Assembly (NCBI GenBank): GCA_026981655.1 | Contig: JALSIJ010000250.1 | Span: forward strand, 1-39,870 | Source: Rhizobiaceae bacterium | Lineage (GTDB): Bacteria > Pseudomonadota > Alphaproteobacteria > Rhizobiales > Rhizobiaceae | Length of the DNA stretch: 39,870 bases | Direction of reading: 5' to 3' | Shown: in pieces, positions 25,401 through 34,570 of the stretch | How the letters are laid out: the number at the start of each line of letters is the position of its first letter | Position numbering within the stretch: the first letter of the stretch is position 1 | The notes under the pieces: model-generated | What the model was told of the DNA's origin: nothing | Database searches by the model: none | Seen by the model: only the letters and a program-made list of their open reading frames with translations | Translations under genes and position numbers: made by a program

Positions 25401-25716
25401 TGCGGGCATCATTGTTCGAAACTCGATATTGCTGGTTGATTTTATCAATCAGCAACTGGCCGAGGGGACGGAGCTGCACCGCGCGGTGGTCAATGCATCA
25501 GCGGTGCGGGCCAAGCCGATTATTCTGACCGCACTGGCTGCGATGATGGGGGCATTCTTTATTGTTGATGATCCGATCTTCAACGGTCTGGCGGTATCCT
25601 TGATATTCGGTATTCTGGTTTCAACGGTGCTGACAATGGTGGTTATTCCGGTGCTCTATTATGCCTATATGCGGCGTCAAATGGCTAAGAAGCCTGATTT
25701 GGAAGCTGAGGCTTAA
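22459..25716 (+). CDS. RND efflux transporter permease (AcrB-like)
   Basis: A 1085-residue inner-membrane proton-driven pump of the resistance-nodulation-division superfamily. The N-terminal span (about residues 25-43) is followed by the PREEEPQI motif, the first large periplasmic domain (about 45-340), spans 2-6, a second periplasmic domain (about 590-880) and spans 8-12. Span 4 carries GILVDDAIVVVENIHRH, whose paired Asp residues are the proton-relay residues of AcrB-type pumps. The set of motifs fits the hydrophobe/amphiphile exporter branch rather than the heavy-metal CusA branch, whose methionine relay I did not see. It is the second gene of a two-gene operon. Nothing in the neighbourhood identifies the substrate. 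Confidence 0.93.
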   Translation: MSADKPTEKLGISGAIAKAFVRSEITALLLIAALLAGVFAVFVTPREEEPQINVTFANIFIPFPGAGAKEVENLISTPAEQVLSELTGIKHIYSVSSPGLSTLTVQFKVGLDPNDVIVRLYNKVFSNLDWLPTNLGAGQPIIKPRSIDDIPIVTATLWSEDPNTGSLELLKVAHSLEAELKRVNGTRQIRTIGGPDRVVNVRIDPEKMAGHGLALDDLRIALQAANSSSERGAIVKDNLNIPVRAGTFLVRPEEVRDLIVGLQNGKPVYLSDVAEVTIGADTPKNYVTFVPGAAADVKGINSKGRFPAVTLEIAKQPGKNAVDIANTLLKRIEDLKGIYIPDNVKVTTTRNYGATADAKAKKLITKLLFATGSVVILVFLTMGWRPAVVVGIAVIATLAVTLLASLAYGFTINRVSLFALIFSIGILVDDAIVVVENIHRHMEMGDKRPAWLLIPQAVDEVGGPTILATITVIAALLPMAFVSGLMGPYMSPIPINASMGMLISLAIAFIITPWLALKLIKPHAGHGGLDEGKDTKIYRFFNVIVGPFLAGARGRFSRYMLIFSLIILTGLSAYLAVNQAVVLKMLPFDNKSEFQVVVDMPEGTSVEHTSRVLSEIAVYLDKIPEITDYQMYAGTAAPIGFNGLVRQYYLRQAPHFGDIQINLVDQHDRDRKSHEIAVELRKVLSEKIADKSANIKIVEVPPGPPVFSPLVAEIYGLDYEGQIANAKIVRKVFEETPDIIDIDDTVEAASPRLILSVDRQRASSLGIPQSAIASAIAAVLGGEDVNYLHQPGARKPVPIRLQLPAAKKGDIEQVLNLKLRAQNGTLIPLSQLVKIERTTRETSIYHKDMQPVVYVLGDMAGNLDSPLYGMADISSRLNKVNDTTGKPFDQYFIAQPERPIGYALKWDGEWQITYETFRDMGIAYAVGIILIYFLVVAQFKSYYVPLVIMAPIPLTIIGVMPGHALLDAKFTATSMIGMIALAGIIVRNSILLVDFINQQLAEGTELHRAVVNASAVRAKPIILTALAAMMGAFFIVDDPIFNGLAVSLIFGILVSTVLTMVVIPVLYYAYMRRQMAKKPDLEAEA

Positions 25717-25750
25717 CAGAGCGCGCACGTGTTCACGCGAAAAAATACGA

Positions 25751-25850
25751 AAGCGAACAGTTATTAAATCGCTCACGCAAATGGCTTTGCCATTGCTCCA
25801 CCCCATTCGATACACTCAGGAGGCGCTTCGCGCTTCACCTAACGGTTCAG
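25751..25850. repeat. Dispersed intergenic element, copy B
   Basis: Blocks 'agcgaac', 'gctcacg' and the 28-nt block 25823-25850 occur in the same order as at 201-285; the 28-nt block matches at 26 of 28 positions. Between them is a hairpin, AATGGC-TTT-GCCATT, extended by GC pairs across a one-base bulge (25777-25796). The element sits directly after the RND operon and may serve as a transcript 3' structure there, or simply be a mobile REP-like repeat. Confidence 0.65.
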
Positions 25851-25859
25851 TTGGTGCGT

Positions 25860-26123
25860 AACGATAAACTCCCTGCGTGGCAGGGCAAGCACCGGTCGAA
25901 GCCGGTGTGCCAGTGCGTGAGCGGACGATGGCCTGGAGGGGCCCGCGTAAAACAAAAAAACGATGCGCAAGATTTGAAACACAAATATTTCCAATGTGAT
26001 CGAGTGCACGTGTAGAATTGGAAAGCAGGCCTATTTTCAGGTTGTTACTTCAGTTCGACACAATGCCCCAAGTGTCGATTGAAATTTACCGCCCGGCAGC
26101 GACCCTTTGCCGGGCGGTTTTCT
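25860..26123 (+). ncRNA. Structured gene-free block, candidate small RNA or long 3' UTR
   Basis: No credible reading frame lies in 25861-26121. Four stem-loops follow each other: CCCTGC-GTG-GCAGGG (25871-25885), CACCGG-TCGAAG-CCGGTG (25890-25907), TCGACAC-N10-GTGTCGA (26055-26078) and the terminator at 26088-26118. This could be an independent small RNA ending at the terminator, or the untranslated tail of the RND transcript. I recognise no known RNA family and see no clear promoter, so the call is tentative. Confidence 0.35.
26088..26122 (+). terminator. Strong intrinsic terminator
   Basis: ACCGCCCGGCA at 26088-26098 and TGCCGGGCGGT at 26108-26118 form a perfect 11-bp GC-rich stem with a nine-base loop, followed by TTTTCT on the plus strand. 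This is a textbook rho-independent terminator for plus-strand transcription, 370 bases after the RND pump stop and directly before the 3' end of cbbR on the opposite strand. Confidence 0.85.
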
Positions 26124-27078
26124 ATTGTATGGAAATCGAAATCTTGTTTTTTGTCTGTGCGGGAATCTGGGGTAAAAAATCTTTACCCTGATTGAGCATG
26201 AATTCATAGAATTTGATTGCAGCCGGCATCATGCGTTTGTCATGCTGGCGAACCACAAACCATTGGCGAATGCGTGGCAGACCAATAACGTCCAGCGCGA
26301 TCAGCAACCCGTCCTGCAATTCGCGAGAAACGGCATGGGCAGACAGGAAAGAGATGCCAAGGCCCGCCATAACCGATTGCTTTATGGTTTCATTGCTCCA
26401 GACCTCCATGCCAAATGTATTTTCGCCTATCGGAATTCCAAGTTCGGCAAACATAGACTCGAGCAATAATCGGGTGCCTGATCCGTATTCCCGTATCAAT
26501 ATGTTCTCGTTGAGCAGCCTATTGAGCGTGATATTTCGTTCGTCTTTCAAAGAATGATCCGGCGGGGCGATAACAATATGGGGGTGGTCGCCAATTATGG
26601 TTCGATTTATACCCTGTTCTTCAGGCGGGCGGCCCATAATTGCGCAGTCCACTTTGTAATCATCAATTGCCTCAACTATTTCCCGGCGGTTGCCAACAAT
26701 AAGATTTACATCCACATCCGGGTTTTGCCGGGCAAATTCAGCGATCGCCTTGGGAGCAAAATATTTTGCGGTGCTTACTACGCCAACGGTGACATTTCCG
26801 CGTGCTCCTAAACTAATGCCGTCAATTGCAGCGCTGCACTCGGCCAGTGCAGAGTTTATTCGCGATGCTGCCGCCAAAACTTCGACCCCGGCCTGCGTCA
26901 GTCGGAAGGTTTTGCCGCTGCGGTTTATAAGCGGCAAGCCCACTTCTTCTTCTAATATTCGCAATTGGGTGGTGATTGCAGGCGGTGTTACATGCAACAA
27001 TGCCGCAGCTTTGGTAACGGATTTGGTTCGGACCAGCATACTAAAGGCCCGTAATTGCTTAAGAGTTAGGTTTTTCAT
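26122..27078 (-). CDS. cbbR: LysR-type regulator CbbR
   Basis: A 318-residue LysR-family regulator assigned as CbbR by sequence and position. The N-terminal helix-turn-helix reads LTLKQLRAFSMLVRTKS then VTKAAALLHVTPPAITTQLRILEEEVGLPL (about 4-50), with the TPPA variant in the recognition region that I recall as typical of CbbR. The effector domain starts around GNVTVGVVSTAKYFAPKAI and includes the IREYGSGTR loop also usual in CbbR proteins. CbbR activates cbb operons in response to metabolites such as RuBP, PEP or NADPH in studied species. The ATG at 27078 is preferred over the in-frame GTG at 27084; neither has a strong ribosome binding site. It is divergent from cbbF across about 150 bp, the standard arrangement. 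Confidence 0.93.
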   Translation of the reverse strand: MKNLTLKQLRAFSMLVRTKSVTKAAALLHVTPPAITTQLRILEEEVGLPLINRSGKTFRLTQAGVEVLAAASRINSALAECSAAIDGISLGARGNVTVGVVSTAKYFAPKAIAEFARQNPDVDVNLIVGNRREIVEAIDDYKVDCAIMGRPPEEQGINRTIIGDHPHIVIAPPDHSLKDERNITLNRLLNENILIREYGSGTRLLLESMFAELGIPIGENTFGMEVWSNETIKQSVMAGLGISFLSAHAVSRELQDGLLIALDVIGLPRIRQWFVVRQHDKRMMPAAIKFYEFMLNQGKDFLPQIPAQTKNKISISIQ

Positions 27079-27153
27079 AATCACACATTAAATTATATTT
27101 ATTCACAATTCAAATTAATTAAATTTACTTTTTATTCATGTATTCGCATATAA

Positions 27154-27180
27154 CGCCCAACGATTTAGAATCTGAGGGCG
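27154..27180. promoter_or_regulatory. Symmetric dyad in the cbbR-cbbF spacer
   Basis: CGCCC-aac-GATT-tag-AATC-tga-GGGCG is a 27-bp nested dyad centred at 27167, about 60 bp upstream of the cbbF start. It could be an operator for CbbR or another regulator, or a 5' leader hairpin if transcription starts upstream. It is not an obvious copy of the published CbbR motif. The AT-rich stretch at 27090-27150 beside it holds several LysR-type T-N11-A possibilities that I cannot rank. Confidence 0.45.
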
Positions 27181-27226
27181 TCTATATCAGCCTGTCAGGT
27201 CGCATAATTCAGGCAGGATATGCATA

Positions 27227-28261
27227 ATGACTGAAGGTCAATCTTTAGGCGAATTTCTTGACGCATTGGACAAGACCTCCTCGGCAGTTCCGGGCTTGAG
27301 CGGCGCTCTTATGGCAATTGCTGAAGGTTCAATGACGCTGGAAACCGTTATTTCCAGCCCGGAAGGTGCAGGGCAGGCGGATATCGTTGGGGAGAATACC
27401 GATGGAGACCAACAAAAAGCTCTTGATATTCAGGCCCACGAAATTTTTCTGGAAGCGCTAAAAGATACATCAATTGGCATTATTGCTTCCGAGGAAGCCG
27501 AGCATACAATTTCAATGGGCAATGATGGAAACCTGGCCCTGGCGATGGACCCGCTTGATGGGTCATCCAATATCGAAACCAATGCGCCAATTGGAACGAT
27601 TTTTTCAATTCTACCGATAAATGCAGCAAGTCCGGAAACGTCATTCTTTAAGAGTGGCGATGATGTTATTGCTGCAGGTTTTGTTGCCTATGGTCCGCGC
27701 ACTCAACTTTATCTGACCGTTGGTTCCGGTACTCAGATTTTCATTCTTGACCGTAAATCGAAAGAATTTGTCCTGTTCAAAAAGAACGTACAAATTTCGT
27801 CAGACACCAGAGAATATGCCATCAACATGTCGAATTTTCAGCATTGGTATGCGCCGGTCCGTCAATATATTGACGATTGCATTGAGGGTGAGGGCGGTAT
27901 TCGCGGCAAAAGCTTTAACATGCGCTGGATTGCATCGCTGGTTGCTGATGCATCCCGAATTTTCGCACGCGGCGGAATTTTTCTTTATCCCGGTGACGAT
28001 CGTAAGGGATATGAAAACGGTCGCCTGCGTTTGGTCTATGAAGCTGTGCCACTTGCCATGTTGATTGAGCAGGCCGGTGGCGCCGCATCAACCGGTTCGC
28101 TGCGGGTGTTGGATGTTGTGCCAAGTGACATCCATGAGCGCGTGCCGCTGGTTTTCGGCTCAAACAACGAAGTCAATATTGTTGAACACCTCCATCATTC
28201 TCCAAGCGTACAAAAAAACACGTCTCCACTATTTGGCGATCGTGGTCTGTTTCGCGCCTAG
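27227..28261 (+). CDS. cbbF: Class I fructose-1,6-bisphosphatase
   Basis: A 344-residue class I fructose-1,6-bisphosphatase; in Calvin cycle operons it may also hydrolyse sedoheptulose-1,7-bisphosphate. Metal and phosphate motifs are intact: SEEAEH (Glu pair near residue 90) and DPLDGSSNIETN beginning at Asp108, plus the IRGKSFNMRWIASLVADASRIFARGG region that contains the sugar-phosphate ligands (split over about 225-250). The C-terminal GAASTG...DVVPSDIHERVPLVFGS is standard. AGGA precedes the ATG by eight bases. It is the first gene of the operon, 26 bp before cbbP, and is expected to be controlled by the divergent cbbR. Confidence 0.96.
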   Translation: MTEGQSLGEFLDALDKTSSAVPGLSGALMAIAEGSMTLETVISSPEGAGQADIVGENTDGDQQKALDIQAHEIFLEALKDTSIGIIASEEAEHTISMGNDGNLALAMDPLDGSSNIETNAPIGTIFSILPINAASPETSFFKSGDDVIAAGFVAYGPRTQLYLTVGSGTQIFILDRKSKEFVLFKKNVQISSDTREYAINMSNFQHWYAPVRQYIDDCIEGEGGIRGKSFNMRWIASLVADASRIFARGGIFLYPGDDRKGYENGRLRLVYEAVPLAMLIEQAGGAASTGSLRVLDVVPSDIHERVPLVFGSNNEVNIVEHLHHSPSVQKNTSPLFGDRGLFRA

Positions 28262-28287
28262 TCGTGCTTTTATAAAGGTTGCCTTAA

Positions 28288-29166
28288 ATGTCAGTCAAAC
28301 ACCCAATTATTTCGATTACCGGTTCTTCAGGAGCAGGCACATCTTCGGTCAAGCAAACATTTGACCAGATTTTCCGCCGCGAAGGCTTTACCGCCGCTTC
28401 GATCGAAGGGGATGCGTTTCACTATTACAATCGCGCCGACATGAAAAAGGAAATGGCCGCACAGGAAGCCAAGGGAAACAAACATTTCAGCCATTTTGGC
28501 CCGGATGCAAACCTCTTGTCCGAGCTTGCAAACACCTTCAAAACCTATGGCGAAACCGGCAATGGACTTACCCGTCATTATATTCATGATGAAGAAGAGG
28601 CGGAGAAATATGGCAAAGCACCAGGCGAATTCACCGACTGGGAACAATTCCCGGATGACACGGACCTGCTATTCTATGAAGGGCTGCACGGCTCGATCGT
28701 TCATGGCGGAATTAATGTCGCGGAACATGCGGATTTGAGAGTTGGCGTCGTACCTGTGATCAATCTTGAGTGGATCCAAAAAATTCACCGTGACCGGGCC
28801 GAGCGTGGCTATTCCACCGAAGCTGTTATGGATGTGATTTTGCGCCGCATGCCCGATTATACCCGCTATATCGTTCCGCAATTTGCCCATACCAACATCA
28901 ACTTTCAGCGCGTACCGATTGTCGATACATCTGATCCGTTTATTGCACGCTGGATACCGACAGCGGATGAATCGATGGTGGTTATTCGTTTTGCCAAACC
29001 GCAGGGAATTGATTTCCCCTATCTGCTTTCAGTGATCCACGACAGTTTCATGTCCAGGGCCAACTCGATTGTGGTCCCCGGCGGCAAAATGGAACTCGCC
29101 ATGCAACTGATTTTCACACCCATGATTCAACAATTAATGGACAAGAAGCGCCGCACGGGTGGCTAA
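28288..29166 (+). CDS. cbbP: Phosphoribulokinase
   Basis: A 292-residue class I (bacterial, octameric-type) phosphoribulokinase, which makes ribulose-1,5-bisphosphate for RuBisCO. The P-loop is GSSGAGTSS (residues 12-20). Further family motifs are the GDAFHYYNRADMK segment (about 41-53), with the substrate-binding Tyr/Arg, the HYIHDEEEAEKYG loop, and FYEGLHGSIVHGGINVAEHADLRVGVVP with the Walker B-type Glu (about 130-157). The enzyme is specific to the Calvin cycle, so with cbbLS it is the best evidence for autotrophic capacity. It lies between cbbF and cbbT with short spacers. Confidence 0.97.
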   Translation: MSVKHPIISITGSSGAGTSSVKQTFDQIFRREGFTAASIEGDAFHYYNRADMKKEMAAQEAKGNKHFSHFGPDANLLSELANTFKTYGETGNGLTRHYIHDEEEAEKYGKAPGEFTDWEQFPDDTDLLFYEGLHGSIVHGGINVAEHADLRVGVVPVINLEWIQKIHRDRAERGYSTEAVMDVILRRMPDYTRYIVPQFAHTNINFQRVPIVDTSDPFIARWIPTADESMVVIRFAKPQGIDFPYLLSVIHDSFMSRANSIVVPGGKMELAMQLIFTPMIQQLMDKKRRTGG

Positions 29167-29211
29167 CCCCCGGGTATCACCTTTGTTTAATTTCTTGTCA
29201 GGAGCCTTTCA

Positions 29212-31197
29212 ATGACAACCAATAACGCAATTGAACCAACTGCCGATATGGCAAATGCGATCCGCGCCCTTTCAATGGATGCGGTCCAGGCAGCAAATTC
29301 TGGCCACCCTGGCATGCCAATGGGCATGGCTGATGTGGCAACGGTGCTGTTTTCAAAATTCATGAAATTTGACGCATCCACTCCAAATTGGGCCGACCGC
29401 GACCGTTTCATTCTTTCTGCCGGTCACGGGTCTATGCTGGTTTATTCATTGCTGCACCTTTGCAACTACCCTGGCATGACTATGGATGAGCTGCGTAATT
29501 TCCGTCAATCCGGTGCCAAAACTGCCGGCCATCCAGAATATGGCCATGCGGAAGGCATTGAAATGACCACCGGCCCGCTGGGGCAGGGCATCTCATCTGC
29601 TGTAGGTTTTGCTTTGGCTGAGCGTATGATGGCGGCGCGTTTCGGCGATGATCTGGTTGATCACTATACTTATGTTATTGCGGGCGACGGTTGCCTGATG
29701 GAAGGTATTTCCCACGAGGCCATCGATATGGCCGGCAATCTGAAGTTGAACAAGCTGATTGTATTGTGGGATGACAACTCGATCTCAATTGATGGCGCAA
29801 CGTCGCTTGCAACCTGTACCGATCAGGTTGCCCGTTTTGAAGCCAGTTGCTGGAACACAATCAAGGTCGATGGCCATGATATGGGTGCGATTGCAGCGGC
29901 AATTGAAGCTGCTCAGAAAAGCGACAAGCCAACACTGATCGCTTGTAAAACTATTATTGGATTTGGATCCCCCAACAAACAAGGCACCGCCGCAACCCAC
30001 GGCGCGCCATTGGGTGATGAAGAAATTGCTGCCACTCGTGCAGCTCTTGGTTGGTCTGCTGCTCCGTTTGAAGTACCCGCCGATATCGCAGGGGTGTGGC
30101 ATTCGGTAGGCGCTCGCGGTGCAGCAGATCGAGCTTCCTGGCAAAAGCGCCTTGATGCTTCAGGTAAAGGTGCTGATTTCAGCGCCGCAATGGCCGGTGA
30201 GCTGCCTGGCAATTTCGATGAAGTTGTCGACGGCATAAAATCAGGCTTTTCCAGCGAAGCGCCAAAACTGGCAACCCGCATATCCTCCCAGAAAACCCTG
30301 GAAGTTCTGAACACTGCTTGCCCGACAATGATCTCTGGCTCGGCTGATCTGACCGGTTCAAACGGCACCAAGACCAGCTCTTATCGTGCGGTTTCGGCAG
30401 ATGATTTTGGCGGCAACTACATTCACTACGGGGTGCGCGAACACGCGATGGCCGCGATGATGAACGGCATCTCGCTGCATGGGGGCTTTAAGCCCTATTC
30501 CGGCACCTTCCTGGCATTTGCTGATTATAGCCGCGGCTCAATCCGCCTCGGCGCTTTGATGGGCGTGCCTGTAACCCACGTTATGACCCATGATTCCATC
30601 GGTCTTGGCGAAGATGGCCCGACCCATCAGCCGGTTGAGCATGTGGCATCTTTGCGGGCCATTCCAAACCTCAATGTCTTCCGCCCCTGTGACCCGGTTG
30701 AGGTCGCAGAATCATGGGCGCTGGCGCTGAAGTCGCAAAAAACACCATCGGTGCTTTGCCTCACCCGTCAGGGGCTGGCAACAGTTCGAACAGACCATAC
30801 TTCTGAAAACCTGACCGCAAAGGGCGCTTATATTTTGCGTGATTGCGATGGTGAGCGTGATGTGACCCTGATGGCCACCGGCTCTGAAGTCGAGATCGCA
30901 GTGGAGGCGGCCGGAATGCTTGCCGATAACGGTATTAAAGCCGTTGTCGTATCCATGCCTTGCTGGGAACTTTTCGCCGAACAGGACGACGCTTATAAAG
31001 ACCAAGTGCTGGGCTCTGCACCCTGCGTTGCAGTTGAAGCTGCAGTCCGCATGGGTTGGGATCAATGGATCGGCCGCAAAGGTGCATTCGTTGGCATGAG
31101 CGGTTTTGGTGCTTCAGCACCCGCGCCTGAGCTTTACAAGCAGTTTGGCATTACCGCAGATGCGGTTGTCGAGGCTGCCCGCGCCCAGGTGAAATAG
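29212..31197 (+). CDS. cbbT: Transketolase
   Basis: A 661-residue transketolase, full length for the family. It carries out the two-carbon transfers of the regenerative phase of the Calvin cycle with thiamine diphosphate. Visible motifs are [15 protein letters not shown] (about 24-38), [15 protein letters not shown], the ThDP/metal motif [13 protein letters not shown]...DDNSIS (about 155-188), and in the second domain [23 protein letters not shown] (about 403-425, containing the catalytic Glu) with [19 protein letters not shown] (about 460-478). AGGAG lies seven bases upstream of the start. Within the cbb operon it serves as CbbT; a separate housekeeping copy elsewhere is possible. Confidence 0.97.
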   Translation: MTTNNAIEPTADMANAIRALSMDAVQAANSGHPGMPMGMADVATVLFSKFMKFDASTPNWADRDRFILSAGHGSMLVYSLLHLCNYPGMTMDELRNFRQSGAKTAGHPEYGHAEGIEMTTGPLGQGISSAVGFALAERMMAARFGDDLVDHYTYVIAGDGCLMEGISHEAIDMAGNLKLNKLIVLWDDNSISIDGATSLATCTDQVARFEASCWNTIKVDGHDMGAIAAAIEAAQKSDKPTLIACKTIIGFGSPNKQGTAATHGAPLGDEEIAATRAALGWSAAPFEVPADIAGVWHSVGARGAADRASWQKRLDASGKGADFSAAMAGELPGNFDEVVDGIKSGFSSEAPKLATRISSQKTLEVLNTACPTMISGSADLTGSNGTKTSSYRAVSADDFGGNYIHYGVREHAMAAMMNGISLHGGFKPYSGTFLAFADYSRGSIRLGALMGVPVTHVMTHDSIGLGEDGPTHQPVEHVASLRAIPNLNVFRPCDPVEVAESWALALKSQKTPSVLCLTRQGLATVRTDHTSENLTAKGAYILRDCDGERDVTLMATGSEVEIAVEAAGMLADNGIKAVVVSMPCWELFAEQDDAYKDQVLGSAPCVAVEAAVRMGWDQWIGRKGAFVGMSGFGASAPAPELYKQFGITADAVVEAARAQVK

Positions 31198-31245
31198 GCA
31201 ATCTGGAATTTGAACAAATAACCCGCTGAAATAAGGATTTTAAAA

Positions 31246-32253
31246 TTGACAACACGCGTAGCAATTAACGGATTTGGCCGTATCGGACGTAACATATTAC
31301 GGGCAATCATTGAATCTGGTCGTACAGACATCGAGGTTGTTGGCATCAACGATCTTGGTCCGGTTGAAACCAATGCCCACCTTTTGCGTTTTGACAGTGT
31401 TCATGGCCGCTTTCCGGCAACCGTAACGGTTGATGGCGATACAATCGACGTTGGTCGAGGTCCAATCAAGGTAACCGCCATTCGCGATCCTAAAGAATTG
31501 CCTTGGGGTGAGTTGAATGTCGACATTGCAATGGAATGTACCGGTATATTTACCGCACGAGATAAAGCTGCAATGCATCTTGAGGCCGGTGCCAAGCGGG
31601 TGCTTATTTCGGCTCCCGGTGCAAATGCGGATCAAACGATCGTTTATGGCGTAAACGACAATGTTCTGACCGCTGCTGATACGGTCGTATCCAACGCATC
31701 CTGCACAACCAACTGCCTGTCGCCGGTAGCCTACGTCCTCAATAAAGCAATGGGCATAGAACGTGGCATCATGACCACCATACACTCCTATACGGGTGAC
31801 CAGCCAACACTGGATACAATGCATTCCGACATGTATCGCGGTCGCGCAGCTGCAATATCGATGATCCCGACATCAACCGGTGCAGCAAAAGCTGTTGGTC
31901 TCGTTTTGCCAGAACTGAATGGCAAGCTCGACGGTTCCGCTATCCGCGTCCCGACCCCGAATGTTTCGGTTGTTGATCTTAAATTCGTATCGTCAAAACC
32001 AACTACGGTTGAAGAAGTCAACAATGCGATTATCGCCGCAGCTGACGGCCCGTTGAAAGGTGTGCTTGGCTATACAAGCGTGCCGAATGTTTCCATCGAC
32101 TTCAACCATGATAGCCATTCATCCGTCTTCGCTTTGGATCAAACCAAGGTTATGGATGGCGGACTGGTGCGGATTTTGACCTGGTATGACAATGAATGGG
32201 GCTTTTCCAGCCGCATGTCAGACACAGCAATTGCAATGGGCAAACTGATATGA
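31246..32253 (+). CDS. cbbG: Glyceraldehyde-3-phosphate dehydrogenase
   Basis: A 335-residue phosphorylating GAPDH. The N-terminus [15 protein letters not shown] is the dinucleotide fold, and the active-site Cys is residue 153 in SNASCTTNC, with the catalytic His in [14 protein letters not shown] follows the second strand, so an Asp sits where NAD-specific enzymes have it; cofactor preference cannot be decided by eye. The only fitting start is TTG, with AAGGA eight bases upstream and no ATG nearby upstream. The stop overlaps the pgk start by four bases (ATGA). In this operon it would reduce 1,3-bisphosphoglycerate from the following gene's product. Confidence 0.95.
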   Translation: MTTRVAINGFGRIGRNILRAIIESGRTDIEVVGINDLGPVETNAHLLRFDSVHGRFPATVTVDGDTIDVGRGPIKVTAIRDPKELPWGELNVDIAMECTGIFTARDKAAMHLEAGAKRVLISAPGANADQTIVYGVNDNVLTAADTVVSNASCTTNCLSPVAYVLNKAMGIERGIMTTIHSYTGDQPTLDTMHSDMYRGRAAAISMIPTSTGAAKAVGLVLPELNGKLDGSAIRVPTPNVSVVDLKFVSSKPTTVEEVNNAIIAAADGPLKGVLGYTSVPNVSIDFNHDSHSSVFALDQTKVMDGGLVRILTWYDNEWGFSSRMSDTAIAMGKLI

Positions 32254-33467
32254 GCAGCACCATCCAATCGATCGAAGATGTAGATGTTGCGGGCAAGCAT
32301 GTTCTTGTTCGTGCCGATCTCAACGTCCCGCTTAAAAGCGGCGAGATAACAGACTCAACCCGCATAGACCGGTTTTTGCCAACCGCCAAAGGCCTGATTG
32401 CGCGCGGAGCCCGTGTGGTAATCATGTCTCACCTTGGTCGCCCGGATGGCGAAGCAAACCCGACATTTTCCCTGGCGCCAATTGCCAGGGAACTTGCCGT
32501 AAAACTTGGTCAGGATGTAAAGTTTACCAATGATTGCGTCGGTCAAACGGCGGAATCATTGGTTCACGAAATGAAAAATGGTGATGTTATATTGTTGGAA
32601 AACTTGCGTTTCCACAAGGCTGAAACCGAAAATGATGACACGTTTGCCACAAGGCTTTCAATCCTTGCTGACATCTATGTAAATGACGCCTTTTCGACGG
32701 CGCATCGGGCCCATGCATCAACCGATGCCATCACCCGTAAATTGCCGTCCTATGCAGGTCCATCCCTGATGGCTGAAATCAACGCGCTGTCATCCGCGCT
32801 CACCACACCGGAAAAACCGGTTGCAGCCCTGGTTGGCGGTGCGAAGGTTTCCTCCAAAATTGGTGTGCTTGAATACCTGGTTCCAAAAATGGATAAGTTG
32901 ATCATCGGTGGTGGCATGGCCAACACTTTTCTGGCGGCCCTTGGCTATAATGTTGGTAAATCCCTTTGCGAAATGGATGCGCTGGATACAGCCAGAAAAA
33001 TTATGGATACCGCAAAAGCCAGCGGTTGTGAATTGATATTGCCGGAAGATGTTGTTGTTGCAAAAGAGTTTGCAGCGGGAGCGGAAAACCACACAGTACC
33101 AATTGATGCAATTCCTGATGATGCAATGGCACTTGATGTCGGAGCAAAGTCTGAAGCCACAACTATTGAAGCATTGAAATCCTGCAAGACGTTGCTTTGG
33201 AACGGCCCGCTTGGTGCATTTGAAATTGAACCATTTGGCCATGGAACATTTGCCGTTGCGAAAGCCGCTGCAGAACTAACCAAACAGGGTAAACTCATCA
33301 CAGTAGCCGGGGGCGGCGACACGGCTGCAGCACTCAATGCTGCAGGCGTATCTGATGATTTTACTTATCTTTCAACCGCCGGTGGCGCTTTTCTGGAATG
33401 GCTGGAAGGCCGTGAATTGCCAGGCGTTGCCGCACTCGAAAATCAATCAAAAACGGAGGCCGCATAA
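32250..33467 (+). CDS. pgk: Phosphoglycerate kinase
   Basis: A 405-residue phosphoglycerate kinase (CbbK when in cbb operons), making 1,3-bisphosphoglycerate from the RuBisCO product. Early motifs [11 protein letters not shown] and [32 protein letters not shown] (split) hold the 3-phosphoglycerate contacts, [15 protein letters not shown] follows in mid-domain, and the C-terminal nucleotide motif is GGGDTAAAL. The start at 32250 gives a four-base overlap with the GAPDH stop. The frame is open 18 codons further back, inside the GAPDH gene, which I reject. Its own stop overlaps the aldolase start by one base (TAATG). The tight couplings suggest that G, K and A are translated as one block. Confidence 0.96.
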   Translation: MSSTIQSIEDVDVAGKHVLVRADLNVPLKSGEITDSTRIDRFLPTAKGLIARGARVVIMSHLGRPDGEANPTFSLAPIARELAVKLGQDVKFTNDCVGQTAESLVHEMKNGDVILLENLRFHKAETENDDTFATRLSILADIYVNDAFSTAHRAHASTDAITRKLPSYAGPSLMAEINALSSALTTPEKPVAALVGGAKVSSKIGVLEYLVPKMDKLIIGGGMANTFLAALGYNVGKSLCEMDALDTARKIMDTAKASGCELILPEDVVVAKEFAAGAENHTVPIDAIPDDAMALDVGAKSEATTIEALKSCKTLLWNGPLGAFEIEPFGHGTFAVAKAAAELTKQGKLITVAGGGDTAAALNAAGVSDDFTYLSTAGGAFLEWLEGRELPGVAALENQSKTEAA

Positions 33468-34546
33468 TGGCTCTAATTACTCTTCGCCAATTGCTGGATC
33501 ATGCCGCTGAAAATGACTACGGCGTTCCTGCATTTAACATCAATAACATGGAGCAGGGCCTGGCCATCATGAAAGGGGCTGCAAAATGCGATTCCCCCGT
33601 TATCATGCAGGCATCCCGTGGTGCACGCTCATATGCTGGCGACATCATGTTGCGTCATATGATCCAGGCGCTCAGCGAAATGTATCCGCATATTCCGATT
33701 TGCATGCATCAAGACCACGGCAATAACGAGGCCACTTGTAATTCTGCAATTCGCCACGGCTTCACATCTGTAATGATGGATGGATCACTCGAAGCAGATA
33801 TGAAAACCCCGGCTTCTTACGAATACAATGTGGAAATCACCGAACGTGTTGCCCGCATGGCCCATTGGGTTGGAGCATCCGTTGAAGGTGAGTTGGGTAT
33901 TCTTGGGTCACTTGAAACCGGTGAAGCCGCAGAAGAAGATGGTTCAGGCGCAGTTGGCAAACTGTCAATGGACGATCTTTTGACCGATCCCGATCAGGCT
34001 GTTGATTTTGTGAAAAGAACCAAGGTTGATGCACTGGCAATTGCTTGCGGCACATCACATGGCGCTTACAAATTTTCGCGCAAACCCGACGGCGAAATTC
34101 TGGCCATGAACCAGATTGCCGCCATTCACGCCAATTTACCCAACACTCACCTTGTGATGCACGGCTCATCATCTGTGCCGCAATATTTGCAGGATTTGAT
34201 CAACGAATCTGGTGGTGAAATGCCTCAAACTTATGGTGTGCCTGTCGAGGAAATCGAAAAAGGCATAAAAATGGGCGTGCGCAAAGTCAATATTGATACT
34301 GACAACCGCATGGCAATTACTGGTCAGTTCCGCAAGGTAGCAAAAGAAAAGCCAACCGAATTTGACCCACGCAAATTCCTTATTCCAGCAATGGAAGAAA
34401 TGGAAAAACTGGTTCTGGACCGCTTTGAGCGTTTCGGCACCGCTGGAAACGCCTCTAAAATTACTGTCATCCCAATGGATGACATGGCGGCGCGTTACGT
34501 AGATGGCACACTTGACCCGCAAGTTGCTCCAGCAAAAGCAGCCTGA
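33467..34546 (+). CDS. cbbA: Class II fructose-bisphosphate aldolase
   Basis: A 359-residue class II, metal-dependent aldolase of the Calvin cycle type (fructose- and sedoheptulose-bisphosphate). The zinc/substrate motifs are visible: [10 protein letters not shown] (about 77-86), [10 protein letters not shown] in the mobile loop region, [11 protein letters not shown] with a metal His, and VMHGSSSVP (about 228-236), followed by [11 protein letters not shown] near 285. The final segment [14 protein letters not shown](V)DG is also typical. The start overlaps the pgk stop by one base. A 135-bp spacer containing a long palindrome separates it from cbbL. Confidence 0.96.
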   Translation: MALITLRQLLDHAAENDYGVPAFNINNMEQGLAIMKGAAKCDSPVIMQASRGARSYAGDIMLRHMIQALSEMYPHIPICMHQDHGNNEATCNSAIRHGFTSVMMDGSLEADMKTPASYEYNVEITERVARMAHWVGASVEGELGILGSLETGEAAEEDGSGAVGKLSMDDLLTDPDQAVDFVKRTKVDALAIACGTSHGAYKFSRKPDGEILAMNQIAAIHANLPNTHLVMHGSSSVPQYLQDLINESGGEMPQTYGVPVEEIEKGIKMGVRKVNIDTDNRMAITGQFRKVAKEKPTEFDPRKFLIPAMEEMEKLVLDRFERFGTAGNASKITVIPMDDMAARYVDGTLDPQVAPAKAA

Positions 34547-34570
34547 ATTGAGGCCTTGTTTATAAAATCG

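Noticed and set aside
32196-32249. Longer phosphoglycerate kinase start
   Set aside because: The extra 18 residues lie inside the GAPDH gene and do not resemble a PGK N-terminus; the ATGA overlap at 32250 is the expected coupled start.
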